64,000 nt of DNA from an uncultured Hyphomonas sp. (GCF_963678195.1 NZ_OY782759.1:2294001-2358000); one strand, 5' to 3'. Counted from the stretch's first letter, positions 54,428 to 63,525 are shown. Translations and numbers: made by a program. The notes: generated by a model not told the origin, from the letters alone.

Positions 54428-55075
54428 ATGCAGTCCGTGACGTCCGCACAGCCAGGAGCCATTGGTGGCAGCAAATCGAAAAGCCCGGCTAAAGTGAGCG
54501 CCCTTCCCGGCCGCTCCGCGCTGGATGGCGAACTGATGTCACGAGTTGTGACATCAGCAGACCGCGACGCGTTCAATGCGCTTGCGGTGCACTATGCGCC
54601 TCGTCTGAAGGCGTGGCTGATGCATCGCGGTGAAGGCGACTCGACGAGTGAAGATATTGTCCAGGATGTCCTCACCGCTGTCTGGCAAAAAGCAGAGAGT
54701 TTCGACAGCACCAAGGCGAGCTTTTCGACCTGGGTCTATCGCATGACCCGCAACCGCTGGATCGATCACAAGCGCAAACATGACCGGCTGCAGCCAACAG
54801 CGCCGAGCGACATGATCAACCTCGTCGATGAACCAGACGACTCCCTCCACGCTGGCCTGGAAGAGGCGGAAGCCGCGCAAGCTGTCAGAGATGCGCTCGC
54901 GACGCTACCACCCGAACAGAAACAGATGCTCTATCTCGCCTTCTTTGAAGGCCTCTCTCACAGCGCAATCGCCGAACGGACCGGAATCGCTATCGGCACC
55001 GTGAAAAGCCGGATTCGCGCCCCTCTAAAGAAACTCAGAACCACACTTGAAGCCCATCGAAAGGATGTCCCATGA
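54428..55075 (+). CDS. ECF sigma factor (RpoE/ECF11-like)
   Basis: 215 residues from ATG 54428 with AGGAGG directly upstream. Region 2 is AFNALAVHYAPRLKAWLM and DIVQDVLTAVWQKAESFD, followed by FSTWVYRMTRNRWIDHKRK; region 4 is LPPEQKQMLYLAFFEGLSHSAIAERTGIAIGTVKSRI. The N-terminal 35 residues are an extra Ser/Ala/Gly-rich tail. It overlaps the ChrR-like gene by ATGA, so both are made together. It probably responds to singlet oxygen or related stress, by analogy with Rhodobacter RpoE-ChrR. Confidence 0.92.
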   Translation: MQSVTSAQPGAIGGSKSKSPAKVSALPGRSALDGELMSRVVTSADRDAFNALAVHYAPRLKAWLMHRGEGDSTSEDIVQDVLTAVWQKAESFDSTKASFSTWVYRMTRNRWIDHKRKHDRLQPTAPSDMINLVDEPDDSLHAGLEEAEAAQAVRDALATLPPEQKQMLYLAFFEGLSHSAIAERTGIAIGTVKSRIRAPLKKLRTTLEAHRKDVP

Positions 55076-55746
55076 GTACGGCACATTCCCTGCCGATCAC
55101 AGTTGGCGACGACTGGCTGGCCATGCAGTCGGCGGGGTCCCTCTCCCCTTTCAAGCAATTGCTGCTGACCTGTCAGGCAGACATGGAGCCACGTCTGCGT
55201 CCCATCTTCGCCTCGGACGATCACGTTGCCGGCGCCCTGCTTGAGAGCGTAAAACCCGCACCGTTGTCAGACGACTTCCTGGCTCGCCTCGACGCCCGCC
55301 TGACCAAAGACGAGCAGACGCAGACACAGGTATCCGAAACGGCGGAAACCTCCATCGCGCCGGACTGGATGCCCGCTCCATTGGCTGACTATATGCGCCG
55401 CAATGGCCGCAGGCTCAGATGGCGCAATGCAGGTGTCGGCGTTCAGCAGGCGCGTCTTGGCCGCAACCGGCGCGGTGAACGGCTATATCTACTCCGTGCG
55501 AAACCGGGGCTTCCCGTTCCGCGTCACTCCCATAGCGGACAGGAATGGACGCTGGTTCTATCCGGTGGCTACAAGTCCGGCACACAGCAATATGTTGCCG
55601 GAGACCTGCACCAGGAAGACGAGTCCTGCACGCATGACCTGCGGATCGATGATGACGGTCCCTGCATTTCGCTGGTCGTGGATGAAGGCAAGCTCAGGTT
55701 CGCCAATCCCCTGCTTCGCTTGTTCCAGCCCGTTGTCGGCATTTAA
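55072..55746 (+). CDS. ChrR-like anti-sigma factor with a degenerate zinc-binding motif
   Basis: 224 residues. The C-terminal cupin domain keeps the metal ligands: His-x-His-x3-Glu in PRHSHSGQEWTLV and a later His in GDLHQEDE. The N-terminal anti-sigma part, however, lacks the normal His-x3-Cys-x2-Cys zinc site: the region reads QLLLTCQADMEPR with a single Cys34. It follows the sigma-factor gene with an ATGA overlap. It should still hold the sigma factor or act as a sensor, but in a zinc-independent way. Confidence 0.85.
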   Translation: MSTAHSLPITVGDDWLAMQSAGSLSPFKQLLLTCQADMEPRLRPIFASDDHVAGALLESVKPAPLSDDFLARLDARLTKDEQTQTQVSETAETSIAPDWMPAPLADYMRRNGRRLRWRNAGVGVQQARLGRNRRGERLYLLRAKPGLPVPRHSHSGQEWTLVLSGGYKSGTQQYVAGDLHQEDESCTHDLRIDDDGPCISLVVDEGKLRFANPLLRLFQPVVGI

Positions 55747-55777
55747 CCGGTCAGCGCTTGCCGACCAGCAGGCTGCA

Positions 55778-56932
55778 TCAGGAAACGCTCTGGTTCGCTG
55801 ACCAGACGCGCATGAAGTTGCCACCAAGAAAAGCTGCCAGCTCCTGCTCGCTCATGCCTTTGCGGCGCAACAGGGCGACGAGATCTGGCAGCCGGCGGTA
55901 ATCATCGAAAACCGGCTTGTAATTCGCGTCCATATCCGTCCCGAGACAGACATGCTCTATTCCGACCATGTCGATCAGCTGGAAGATCCTGTCCGCGAAA
56001 CCGGCAAGGTCGCTCACTTCGATACCCGCCGGCCACGCGCCGATGACCCCGCCAGCGTCGGCCGCCGCCCTGGCCAGCTCCAGTGATATGAACCGCGGAT
56101 GATAAGAATGCGCCGAACTGATGTGCGTATGCGTAAACATGACCGGCCGGGTACTGAGTTCCAGCGCCCGGAACGCACCGGCTTCCGCCATGTGGGACAA
56201 GTCGATAACCATGCCCAGGCGGTTCATCTCGCGCACAATCGCATCCCCTTCAGATGTCAGACTGCCATGAACCGTCGCGTTGGTCATGGCATCGGCCAGA
56301 TCGTTTGTCCGATAGTGAACGAGGGTCACAGACCGCACGCCATCCTCATAAGCTTCGCGCAGCCGCTCTACCGACCCTTCGAGGAAATCGCCGCCCTCCA
56401 CCGTCCAGATCGCGCCCGGCCGCTGCGCCGGACGTAGGTCTGACAGCTGATCCGGGGCAAGTATTTCGGTCACCAAACCGTCTTTGGCCAGGCGCTTGAG
56501 ATTCCCGATCTGTACTTTGTAGCTTTCCCAGGCTTCACCCTCATTGAAGGGCCGCTGCGCTTCGAGGCCTTTTCCTTTTGCCAGATTGAGCACATTAAAA
56601 TCGGACACTGCCGCAAAGCAGGCAGCTGTAAGGTGCCCGCGCCGCATGTCGCTGATCGTGCGCCGCTCAAAGCCGGACTGCGCCTTGTAGACCTTCAGGA
56701 GCGGTGCGAGCCCTGATGCATCGCGAGCAAAGGTTCGACCGGGATGCGCATGACTGTCGATGGCGGGGTACTTGTCCAGCAAGGCAATCGCCGCTGCGCG
56801 TTCTTCGTCCGAGACTTCGAAGCCGAGAGGCGCTGCCGCTGGCCGCTTGCGCAGCCAGTAAGCTCCATAGGCCACCCCAGCGCCGGCGACGAGGCCACCG
56901 CCAACCAAGGCGCGTCGTGTCAGTTTTCCCAT
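55778..56932 (-). CDS. membrane dipeptidase family protein (M19)
   Basis: 384 residues with a twin-arginine-like start (TRRALVGGGLVAGAGVAYGAY). The M19 core has DSHAH (His61, His63; the usual His-x-Asp reads His-x-His), WTVEGGDFLEG with the bridging Glu, LVHYRTND, MVIDLSHM and VMFTHTHI. It ends with AAFLGGNFMRVW. It is probably exported and cleaves dipeptides or a similar small amide. It forms a same-strand row with the isochorismatase-like and TetR genes. Confidence 0.88.
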   Translation of the reverse strand: MGKLTRRALVGGGLVAGAGVAYGAYWLRKRPAAAPLGFEVSDEERAAAIALLDKYPAIDSHAHPGRTFARDASGLAPLLKVYKAQSGFERRTISDMRRGHLTAACFAAVSDFNVLNLAKGKGLEAQRPFNEGEAWESYKVQIGNLKRLAKDGLVTEILAPDQLSDLRPAQRPGAIWTVEGGDFLEGSVERLREAYEDGVRSVTLVHYRTNDLADAMTNATVHGSLTSEGDAIVREMNRLGMVIDLSHMAEAGAFRALELSTRPVMFTHTHISSAHSYHPRFISLELARAAADAGGVIGAWPAGIEVSDLAGFADRIFQLIDMVGIEHVCLGTDMDANYKPVFDDYRRLPDLVALLRRKGMSEQELAAFLGGNFMRVWSANQSVS

Positions 56933-56959
56933 TCTACCGCCCCTCCCCAGAGCGAAGCC

Positions 56960-57694
56960 TCACGCCGTGGCGCTCAACGACTCGAACTCCCCGATCGCCT
57001 CATCTGCTGTCAGGGCGAAACCATAGGACGCGAGCTTTCCGATTGTCGCTTGATAAGATTCCATGAGGTAGGTCGTGGTCGCGTCACTCACCACCCGCGT
57101 GACGTATCCATAGTCGAGGGCGACACGGGTCGTGGTCTCCACGCATTCGTCCGTCAGGAACCCCACGACGATCAGGTGCTCGATTCCCATATTCCGCAGG
57201 ATGGAGTCCAGACTGGTGCCCGTGAAGGCGCTGCTGGCCGTTTTGGTGATGACGATTTCGTCGTTTGTCGGTTTGGTCGGTTCGAGGAATTGTGCCCCTG
57301 CGCTTCCGGGCGGAAAATTCCAGCCGAGGCGGCTGTGCAGCTGGCTGGTGTCGCGCCCAGTGTCTGACATGGCCTGAATTTTCACGTGGATCGGCGGGAT
57401 CCCGGCTGCCCTTGCGGCGTTCAGGACACGTGCAGCCTGGACCACCGCAGCATTAAATCGGACTTCGTAGTCACTAAGAGCGGCCCGGACAGCATCTTCC
57501 GGCAACCCTGCCTCAACAGCATTCTTCAGATGATAGGAAGGCTCCGCCAGATGCTGGATGTCGATCAGCAGAAGCGCGGTGTTGTCCTGCGTCATCTCCG
57601 GCGGCGCCTTGGGTGCCTTGGAGGACGCGCTGAGTATCTCGTTCAAGCCAACCTCGCGGCTCGCAGTTTCCACAGGTTGACTGGCTGTCATCAT
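56960..57694 (-). CDS. isochorismatase-like cysteine hydrolase
   Basis: 244 residues. The catalytic triad of the family is visible: Asp45 in LLLIDIQH, Lys151 in VITKTASSAF and Cys184 in TDECVETTT. Such enzymes cut amides, N-carbamoyl groups or vinyl ethers; the exact substrate is not given by sequence. A leading 30-residue tail is unusual. It has a good GGAAAGG site before the ATG pair and lies downstream of the divergent tetR gene, probably in the same operon. Confidence 0.88.
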   Translation of the reverse strand: MMTASQPVETASREVGLNEILSASSKAPKAPPEMTQDNTALLLIDIQHLAEPSYHLKNAVEAGLPEDAVRAALSDYEVRFNAAVVQAARVLNAARAAGIPPIHVKIQAMSDTGRDTSQLHSRLGWNFPPGSAGAQFLEPTKPTNDEIVITKTASSAFTGTSLDSILRNMGIEHLIVVGFLTDECVETTTRVALDYGYVTRVVSDATTTYLMESYQATIGKLASYGFALTADEAIGEFESLSATA

Positions 57695-57715
57695 ACTTTC
57701 CTTTCCAATGGGGTT

Positions 57716-58450
57716 TCAGCGCTGGGCCTTGAACGGATCCTGGCTGGCCTCGCGCACGTGACGCTTGCCCTTCGCGCTCAACAAGCCGCCAAGGTTCACC
57801 TCGAAAACCCGTGCAACGAGTTCTTCATCATCGAGTGCCTCCGGCGCAATATATTGCAGCTGTTCGGCCGAATAGATGTGCGCAAGGCCCAAAGCCGTCG
57901 TCTGCAATGAGGTCTTCACCACCGCCATGTCCACTTCAAGAAACAGGCCCGCTTCCATGCATTCGACCGTCAGCGCGGTTGTCAGATCTAGGGCCTTCTT
58001 GCGCAGCGACTGATACTCGGGCGAGGCAAGCATTTCCTCCGTCTCCAAACTCTTCATGAGACGGAAATAGCCGGGATACGTCCGACCGAAGAGGACATAA
58101 GCGTGCCCGATCGCGATAAGACGGGCGAGTGGCGACGGCTTCGACAAGCTGATCGCCTTATTGCGGTAGTCTTCCTGAATGGCGTACCCGGCGATCGCAG
58201 TTTCAACCAGCAGGCTCTGCTTGCTTTCGAAGTGGCGGTAAATCGCAGGCGTCGAAGTGCCGACCAGTTTGGCGACATCTTTCAACTGGAAATCAAGTGA
58301 AGACTTCTGAGCGATCAACCTGGCGACGGATTCGATGATCGCATTGCGAAGATCGCCATGGTGGTAACCGGCTTTCTTCACAATGCCACGTTTCGCGGCG
58401 GCTCTGACATTTGCCATGTCTTTTATGTCACTCGGTGCTTCAAAAGCCAT
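57716..58450 (-). CDS. TetR family regulator divergent from a TBDR
   Basis: 244 residues with the HTH GYHHGDLRNAIIESVARLIAQ and FQLKDVAKLVGTSTPAIYRHFESKQSLL, followed by a WHG-like C-terminal domain. It is transcribed away from the TBDR at 58596 and is followed by the isochorismatase and dipeptidase genes on its own strand. A GTTAA palindrome overlapping the promoter (58483-58497) lies in the spacer, so it probably represses both directions. Confidence 0.92.
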   Translation of the reverse strand: MAFEAPSDIKDMANVRAAAKRGIVKKAGYHHGDLRNAIIESVARLIAQKSSLDFQLKDVAKLVGTSTPAIYRHFESKQSLLVETAIAGYAIQEDYRNKAISLSKPSPLARLIAIGHAYVLFGRTYPGYFRLMKSLETEEMLASPEYQSLRKKALDLTTALTVECMEAGLFLEVDMAVVKTSLQTTALGLAHIYSAEQLQYIAPEALDDEELVARVFEVNLGGLLSAKGKRHVREASQDPFKAQR

Positions 58451-58469
58451 TCTGCACCAGAACGGTGCG

Positions 58470-58498
58470 TTGACACAGCAATGTTAACTTAATTAACT
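58470..58498 (+). promoter_or_regulatory. promoter with overlapping TetR-type operator
   Basis: TTGACA (58470-58475), a 17-base gap, and TTAACT (58493-58498) can form a promoter toward the TBDR. The inverted repeat GTTAACTTAATTAAC (58483-58497) covers the -10 part, a good place for repression. Confidence 0.6.
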
Positions 58499-58595
58499 TG
58501 GCGGTCAACATCTGGGTAAGTTGCGCCTTTGCAAGACGTTTCCTCCCGCTGGGGCACTTCCGGATTTCAGATAGTCAAATAAGGGAAGAAAAAGA

Positions 58596-60989
58596 ATGAC
58601 GTCTAAACTCCTCATGGGGGCGAGTTGCCTCATCCTGTCCGCTGCCGCCCCGTGGGCGACCGCCGTGGCACAGACCGAATCGACCGATACGCCTGTTGCC
58701 GCCCAGGACACCACTGGCGACGAAGATGCGAAAGTCTATGAAAGCATCGTCGTGACCGCCACGCGGCGCGCCGAGAAGCTGTCTGAAGTTCCGATCGCCA
58801 TGTCCGTCTTCGGCGACGACGCCATCGACCAGACCAGCGTGCGCGAACTTTCCGAAATCTCGGAATATATCCCCAACGTCTCGATCTCCGGCCATAACGA
58901 CTTCCGCTCGGTCATCACGATTCGCGGCGTTGGCTCAGCCTCCCGCAATATCGGTTTCGACAGCCGCGTCGGCGTCTATGTCGACGGCGTCTATATGGGC
59001 CAGTCCCCGGCCGTGAACCAGGAACTTCTGGATCTTGAGCGCGTCGAAGTGCTGCGCGGACCGCAGGGCATGCTGTTCGGCAAAAACACCGTCGCTGGCG
59101 CTATCAGCCTCGTGACCAAGAAGCCGACGGACGAATTCTACGGCAAGGCCAGCGTCAATGTCGGCAACTACAACCTGCGCGAACTGCAAGGCATGGTGAA
59201 TTTGCCAATCGCGCAGAACGTTGCCGCCAAGCTCTCGATCTCCAAGACGGACCGCGATGGCTACATCGACAATATCACAACCGGCAATGACCTCGACACC
59301 AAAGACGTGCTGGCCTATCGCGCCCAGCTGCGCATAACGCCGACGGACAAGCTTGAGATCAACCTCGCCTATGACGGTCTGAAGACCGACAACAAGATTC
59401 TCGTTGGCGAGCCCCTCACCGATACGCTCGGCATTCAGAAGGTCACGATCGCTCCGGAACCGCGCAAAGTCGCATTTGACTTTGACCCCACCGAAGACCG
59501 CGACGTCTCCGGCGCCATGATGGACCTGACCTACAAGTTCGACAACGGCTTCACCGCCAAGTCGATCACCGGCTACCGCGATACGGAAGCGAACTACAAG
59601 AACGCAACCGACTATGCGCCGGTTTCGATGCTCTACGTTGAATACGGTGACAAGTTCGAACAGTTGAGCCAGGAGCTCCAGTTCATCTCGCCGGACGACA
59701 GCGCGTTCACTTATATGGCCGGCCTCTACTATTACAATCAGAGTGCTGACACGAACCGGGACGTGTTCCTTGGTGACGACTTTCTGACAGCCTTTATCCA
59801 GCCGGTTGTGGCCCCAAGCGTTGCGCCGCTGCTGAACCTGGATCCTAACAACCTGACTGAAGCGCAACTGGCCTTGATCTCGTCGCTCGCGGGCTTTGGC
59901 CCGGTCGGATCGAAAGTGATCAACGCCGGCACGGTCGATACCGAAAGCTTCGCAGCCTATTTCAACGGCAGCTATGACTTTGCCGACCGCTGGACCCTCG
60001 GCTTCGGCCTGCGTTACAGCGTTGAGGACAAGGATGTGAACTGGCTGCTCGACGGCCGCAATTCCGGCGTCTTCAGAATTGGCTCGACCAATGTCGCACC
60101 GGGCGATTCGACCACGGTGCCAACGCCGCTGGTCAATGACCGGCGCGACAGCTTCCTCTCGCCGGCCGTCAGCCTCAGCTATGCCGTGACAGACCAGAGC
60201 AATCTCTATGTGAAGTATTCCTCCGGCTACAAGAGCGGCGGCTTCAACCTCGACTTCATCAATGAAGACGAACTGGCTGCCAATTCCGGTCTGGAGTTTG
60301 GCAAGGAAACCGTCGATGCCTACGAAGTCGGCCTGAAGAACGAATTCATGAACGGCCGGTTTACGCTGAACCTTGCCGGTTTCTACTCGGGCTATGACGA
60401 CTATCAGGTGAACCAGTTCGTCGATCTCGGCGGTGGGCGTACATCGATCCGCATCACCAATGCCGCGAAAGTCATCACCCAGGGCATTGAAGCGGAGTTC
60501 AGCCTTCAGGCTACTGACAACTTCTCCCTGCAAGGATCTGCCGGTTATCTCGATGCCACCTTCGATTCTTTCCCTGGCGGCGGCACAGCCGGCGGCGATG
60601 CCTCGGGCAATCAGCTGCCCGGCGCCTCGAAATGGTCGGCCTCCCTTGGCGGTCTCTATACGCGAGACCTCCCATCGCTCGGCGCGACGTTCGTCTCGCG
60701 TCTCGACATGACCTATAAGGATGGCTTCTACACCACGGTAGACAACCAGAAGACGACAACGCTGCCCAGCACACAGGTCGTGCCTTACGGCTATATCGAC
60801 TCCGTGACGCTGCTGAACGGCCGTGTCGGCCTGCAAAGCGATAATGGCCGTTATGAAGTCTACCTCTGGGGCCGCAACCTTACGGACGAGGATTATCTGA
60901 TTGATGATTTCCGCGATTTCCTGGGCACCATCGTCAACCACCCGAACATCGGGCGGACGTACGGCGCTGAACTGGTCGTGAACTTCTGA
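58596..60989 (+). CDS. TonB-dependent receptor
   Basis: 797 residues. Signal peptide (MTSKLLMGASCLILSAAAPWATAVAQ), TonB-box region (YESIVVTATRRAEKLSEVPIAMSVFG), plug motifs IRGVGSAS, VDGVYMGQSPAVNQELLDLERVEVLRGPQGMLFGKNTVAG, and a barrel ending AELVVNF. It starts after GGGAAG. It is three bases from the DUF2817 gene, so it forms an operon with it. The TetR protein next door likely senses its ligand or a product. Peptidase-like genes nearby suggest a peptide- or amide-type ligand. Confidence 0.93.
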   Translation: MTSKLLMGASCLILSAAAPWATAVAQTESTDTPVAAQDTTGDEDAKVYESIVVTATRRAEKLSEVPIAMSVFGDDAIDQTSVRELSEISEYIPNVSISGHNDFRSVITIRGVGSASRNIGFDSRVGVYVDGVYMGQSPAVNQELLDLERVEVLRGPQGMLFGKNTVAGAISLVTKKPTDEFYGKASVNVGNYNLRELQGMVNLPIAQNVAAKLSISKTDRDGYIDNITTGNDLDTKDVLAYRAQLRITPTDKLEINLAYDGLKTDNKILVGEPLTDTLGIQKVTIAPEPRKVAFDFDPTEDRDVSGAMMDLTYKFDNGFTAKSITGYRDTEANYKNATDYAPVSMLYVEYGDKFEQLSQELQFISPDDSAFTYMAGLYYYNQSADTNRDVFLGDDFLTAFIQPVVAPSVAPLLNLDPNNLTEAQLALISSLAGFGPVGSKVINAGTVDTESFAAYFNGSYDFADRWTLGFGLRYSVEDKDVNWLLDGRNSGVFRIGSTNVAPGDSTTVPTPLVNDRRDSFLSPAVSLSYAVTDQSNLYVKYSSGYKSGGFNLDFINEDELAANSGLEFGKETVDAYEVGLKNEFMNGRFTLNLAGFYSGYDDYQVNQFVDLGGGRTSIRITNAAKVITQGIEAEFSLQATDNFSLQGSAGYLDATFDSFPGGGTAGGDASGNQLPGASKWSASLGGLYTRDLPSLGATFVSRLDMTYKDGFYTTVDNQKTTTLPSTQVVPYGYIDSVTLLNGRVGLQSDNGRYEVYLWGRNLTDEDYLIDDFRDFLGTIVNHPNIGRTYGAELVVNF

Positions 60990-60992
60990 TCG

Positions 60993-62153
60993 ATGTCTGA
61001 TCCTTCTCTGCTGGGAAATGCATCGTATCCCTCCATCGGGGATGCGGTGCTTTCCCGGCGGTTTTCTGCTTCCTATTCGGAAGGCCGTCAGAAGTTTCTC
61101 ACGTCATGCCGGAACAATGGCTTTGCGTTGAGCAGCCACCACCACCCTTCCCTGAAAGGACCTTCCGGGGAAGGCCTGGCAATAGACGCTGCCTGGTTCG
61201 GGCCAGAGAAAGCCTCTCGCGTCGTTGTTTTCAGCTGCGGCACGCACGGACTGGAAGCCGCAGCAGGTGCCGCAACCATGCTCCATTGGCTGGAGACAGG
61301 CGGGCCAAGCCGTCTTCCAGGTGATATGGCCGTTCTTCTGATCCACGCGATCAATCCCTTTGGATGGGCGTGGGCGCACCGGATCAATGAGGATGGCATT
61401 GACCTGAACCGGAACTTTGCCGATCGGGACAATGCGCTGCCATCAAACACGGCGTACAAGGATATTCACCACCTCCTTATGGACGCCTCAATGGATGAGG
61501 ATGGCCTCAATCGATTTGTGCAAGGTTTCCATGAACTGGCTGCGGTAAAGGGCATGAATACCGCCCTGACGGGCATAACCTCCGGGCAATATGACTTTCC
61601 AGATGGACTGAGCTTTGGCGGCGACGCGCTCAGTTGGTCTGGAGAGGTCCTCTTTCAGATCGCCCGCGACCACCTCAGCCAGGCGGAAAAGATCGCCCAT
61701 ATCGACTGGCACACCGGCATCGGAGAATATGGGCGTGCGCACTTCATCCTTGATGAACCAAAAGCCTCGGAAAGTTATGCGGTCCTGTCCAGCTGGTGGC
61801 CGGATCACACCGTCCACTGCGACGATGTCGTTGAGGGCGTGTCGATCTTTTACAATGGCCTCTTCCTTGAGAGGCTCCGGAAGGAAATCCGTTCGTTTAG
61901 CCCGGCACAGGTCGTGAATGTGACGATCGAATGGGGCACCTATGACGTCGAAAAGATGGTGCAGGCATTGGTCATGGATAACTGGCTGATGCATCGCGCC
62001 GCCGGTTCGAGCCCGGCTCAGGTTGATGCCGTCCGGACTGAACTGATCGAACGCTTCTATCCCCGCGACCCAGCCTGGCGCAGCGGCGTCCTGAAGGACT
62101 CTGAAACCATCTATGCCCAGGCAATTGCCGGTCTGGACAATTGGAGCGATTGA
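60993..62153 (+). CDS. DUF2817 (M14-like) hydrolase
   Basis: 386 residues. The M14-like zinc carboxypeptidase pattern is visible as CGTHGLEAAAG (His and Glu) and later DWHTGIGE (His), with HAINPFGWAWAHRINEDGIDLNRNF, typical of DUF2817 proteins. No signal peptide, so it acts in the cytoplasm. It is probably co-transcribed with the TBDR three bases upstream and would cleave an amide or peptide bond of the imported compound. Confidence 0.9.
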   Translation: MSDPSLLGNASYPSIGDAVLSRRFSASYSEGRQKFLTSCRNNGFALSSHHHPSLKGPSGEGLAIDAAWFGPEKASRVVVFSCGTHGLEAAAGAATMLHWLETGGPSRLPGDMAVLLIHAINPFGWAWAHRINEDGIDLNRNFADRDNALPSNTAYKDIHHLLMDASMDEDGLNRFVQGFHELAAVKGMNTALTGITSGQYDFPDGLSFGGDALSWSGEVLFQIARDHLSQAEKIAHIDWHTGIGEYGRAHFILDEPKASESYAVLSSWWPDHTVHCDDVVEGVSIFYNGLFLERLRKEIRSFSPAQVVNVTIEWGTYDVEKMVQALVMDNWLMHRAAGSSPAQVDAVRTELIERFYPRDPAWRSGVLKDSETIYAQAIAGLDNWSD

Positions 62154-62181
62154 ACGGCCCTGCGCAAAGCAGACAAGAAAA

Positions 62182-62211
62182 AGGGCGAAGCGACCCATAC
62201 CGCTTCGCCCT
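62182..62211. terminator. bidirectional rho-independent terminator
   Basis: AGGGCGAAGCG / CGCTTCGCCCT (62182-62192 and 62201-62211), a perfect 11-base stem with an 8-base loop. Minus-strand reading is followed by TTTTCTT and plus-strand reading by CTTCATTTT, so it serves both the DUF2817 and aminotransferase genes. Confidence 0.9.
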
Positions 62212-62280
62212 CTTCATTTTCCGGCCCCTCTTCATTTGCAGAACAGAGCCGGAAGCCCCCGGCAACGGGGGCGCAAACCA

Positions 62281-63450
62281 CTACGCGCTGACGATGCCCG
62301 GAAGCGCCTTGCAGAAACGTTCGACGTCTTCGATCTTGCCGGTGGAGACGCGGGTCCAGTCGACATAATCCATATATTGTCCGCGAACAGAGATCTTCTG
62401 CTCAGCGAAAGCTTTCTGGACATCATTGGCTGCTTTGCCAGACTTGAAGAAAACGAAGTTGGTTTGCGACGGCAGGTATTCTAGGCCGAGCGTATCCAGG
62501 GTCGCCTTGATCATGTCACGGGCTTCACGGACTTTCGCTTTCGAATAGGCGAGGAACTGCTCGTCATTGTAGCAACCGATAGCAGCCGCATAAGAGGTGC
62601 ACGGTGACCAGGACATTGCCGTCGCCTGGATCTTCTGCGCCACTTCCGGCGAAGAAATCGTGTAGCCCATACGGATGCCGGCCATACCGTAGATCTTCGA
62701 GAAGGTCCGCGACACGATCACGTTGTGACCTTCCTTGATCAGCGGGATGCAGGTGTTGGCATCCGGATCGTCAGCCAGCTCCATATAGGCTTCGTCGACC
62801 AGGACAGTGGTCTTCGCGGCCATCCGCTTCACCGCGGCTTTCATATCGGCTTCCGGCGCAACGAGACCGGTCGGGTTGTTCGGGTTGCAGAGTTGAACGA
62901 GGCCGGTGCCCTCAGTTACCTTTGCCTCAATGCCTTCAAGGTCGGTGCTCATGTCGGCTTTCAGCGGCACACGGTCAATTTCTGCCATGCCGAGACGTAC
63001 GGCGTAAAGCGCCGTCGTGTCCCAGAACAGGCGCGGCGCAACGATCGGACCGTTGGGACCATAGATCATAGCGATAGCGGACAGCGCCTCACCCGAACCG
63101 GTGGTCAGCGCGATCTGCTCCGGTGCCACACCATGGCGGTCGGCAATCATCTGCGCCAGCTGTTTCACAGCGTCCTGGGATGCGTAGTACGCGCCTTTAG
63201 TGCCTGCGTAGTCGATCATCTTCAAGGCAGACGGCGACGGGCCGTAGGGGTTTTCATTCCGCGACAGGAGCGCAACGCCTTCCGGCGGTCCGAGCAGGTA
63301 AGGGTTCTCCACAGCAACTTTCTCAGGCGGGAAAGCTGCCTCTGTTGTTTCGGCGATCGCAGAGGCGCCCGATGCGCAAGCGGTTGCACCCGCCACACCG
63401 AGACCGGTCGCACCAGCCAGAAGAAAACGTCTGGAAATATCGTAAGCCAT
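62281..63450 (-). CDS. Tat-exported HisC-like aminotransferase
   Basis: 389 residues. The first 35 residues are a twin-arginine signal (SRRFLLAGATGLGVAG, Arg7-Arg8) with a Cys25 that could also be lipidated. The body is a class I/II PLP aminotransferase close to histidinol-phosphate aminotransferase: LSRNENPYGPS, TTGSGEALS, CNPNNPTG (about 188-195), VDEAYMEL, and the PLP lysine Lys252 in SRTFSKIYG, then RMGY. Export by Tat is expected because PLP must be loaded in the cytoplasm. It faces the TBDR-peptidase operon across a shared terminator and may process an amino-acid product in the periplasm. Confidence 0.9.
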   Translation of the reverse strand: MAYDISRRFLLAGATGLGVAGATACASGASAIAETTEAAFPPEKVAVENPYLLGPPEGVALLSRNENPYGPSPSALKMIDYAGTKGAYYASQDAVKQLAQMIADRHGVAPEQIALTTGSGEALSAIAMIYGPNGPIVAPRLFWDTTALYAVRLGMAEIDRVPLKADMSTDLEGIEAKVTEGTGLVQLCNPNNPTGLVAPEADMKAAVKRMAAKTTVLVDEAYMELADDPDANTCIPLIKEGHNVIVSRTFSKIYGMAGIRMGYTISSPEVAQKIQATAMSWSPCTSYAAAIGCYNDEQFLAYSKAKVREARDMIKATLDTLGLEYLPSQTNFVFFKSGKAANDVQKAFAEQKISVRGQYMDYVDWTRVSTGKIEDVERFCKALPGIVSA

Positions 63451-63525
63451 ATTCTGAATTACCTGTAGCCTTTGGGTTGAAAAGAAACTGAATCCTTGAG
63501 GTTCGCTTGATCGCGATTGGAAGCA

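Noticed and set aside
58935-60941. 668-residue open frame on the minus strand inside the TBDR at 58596-60989
   Set aside because: It mirrors the real gene in a GC-rich sequence, has no ribosome site or family motif, and the TBDR on the plus strand is certain.
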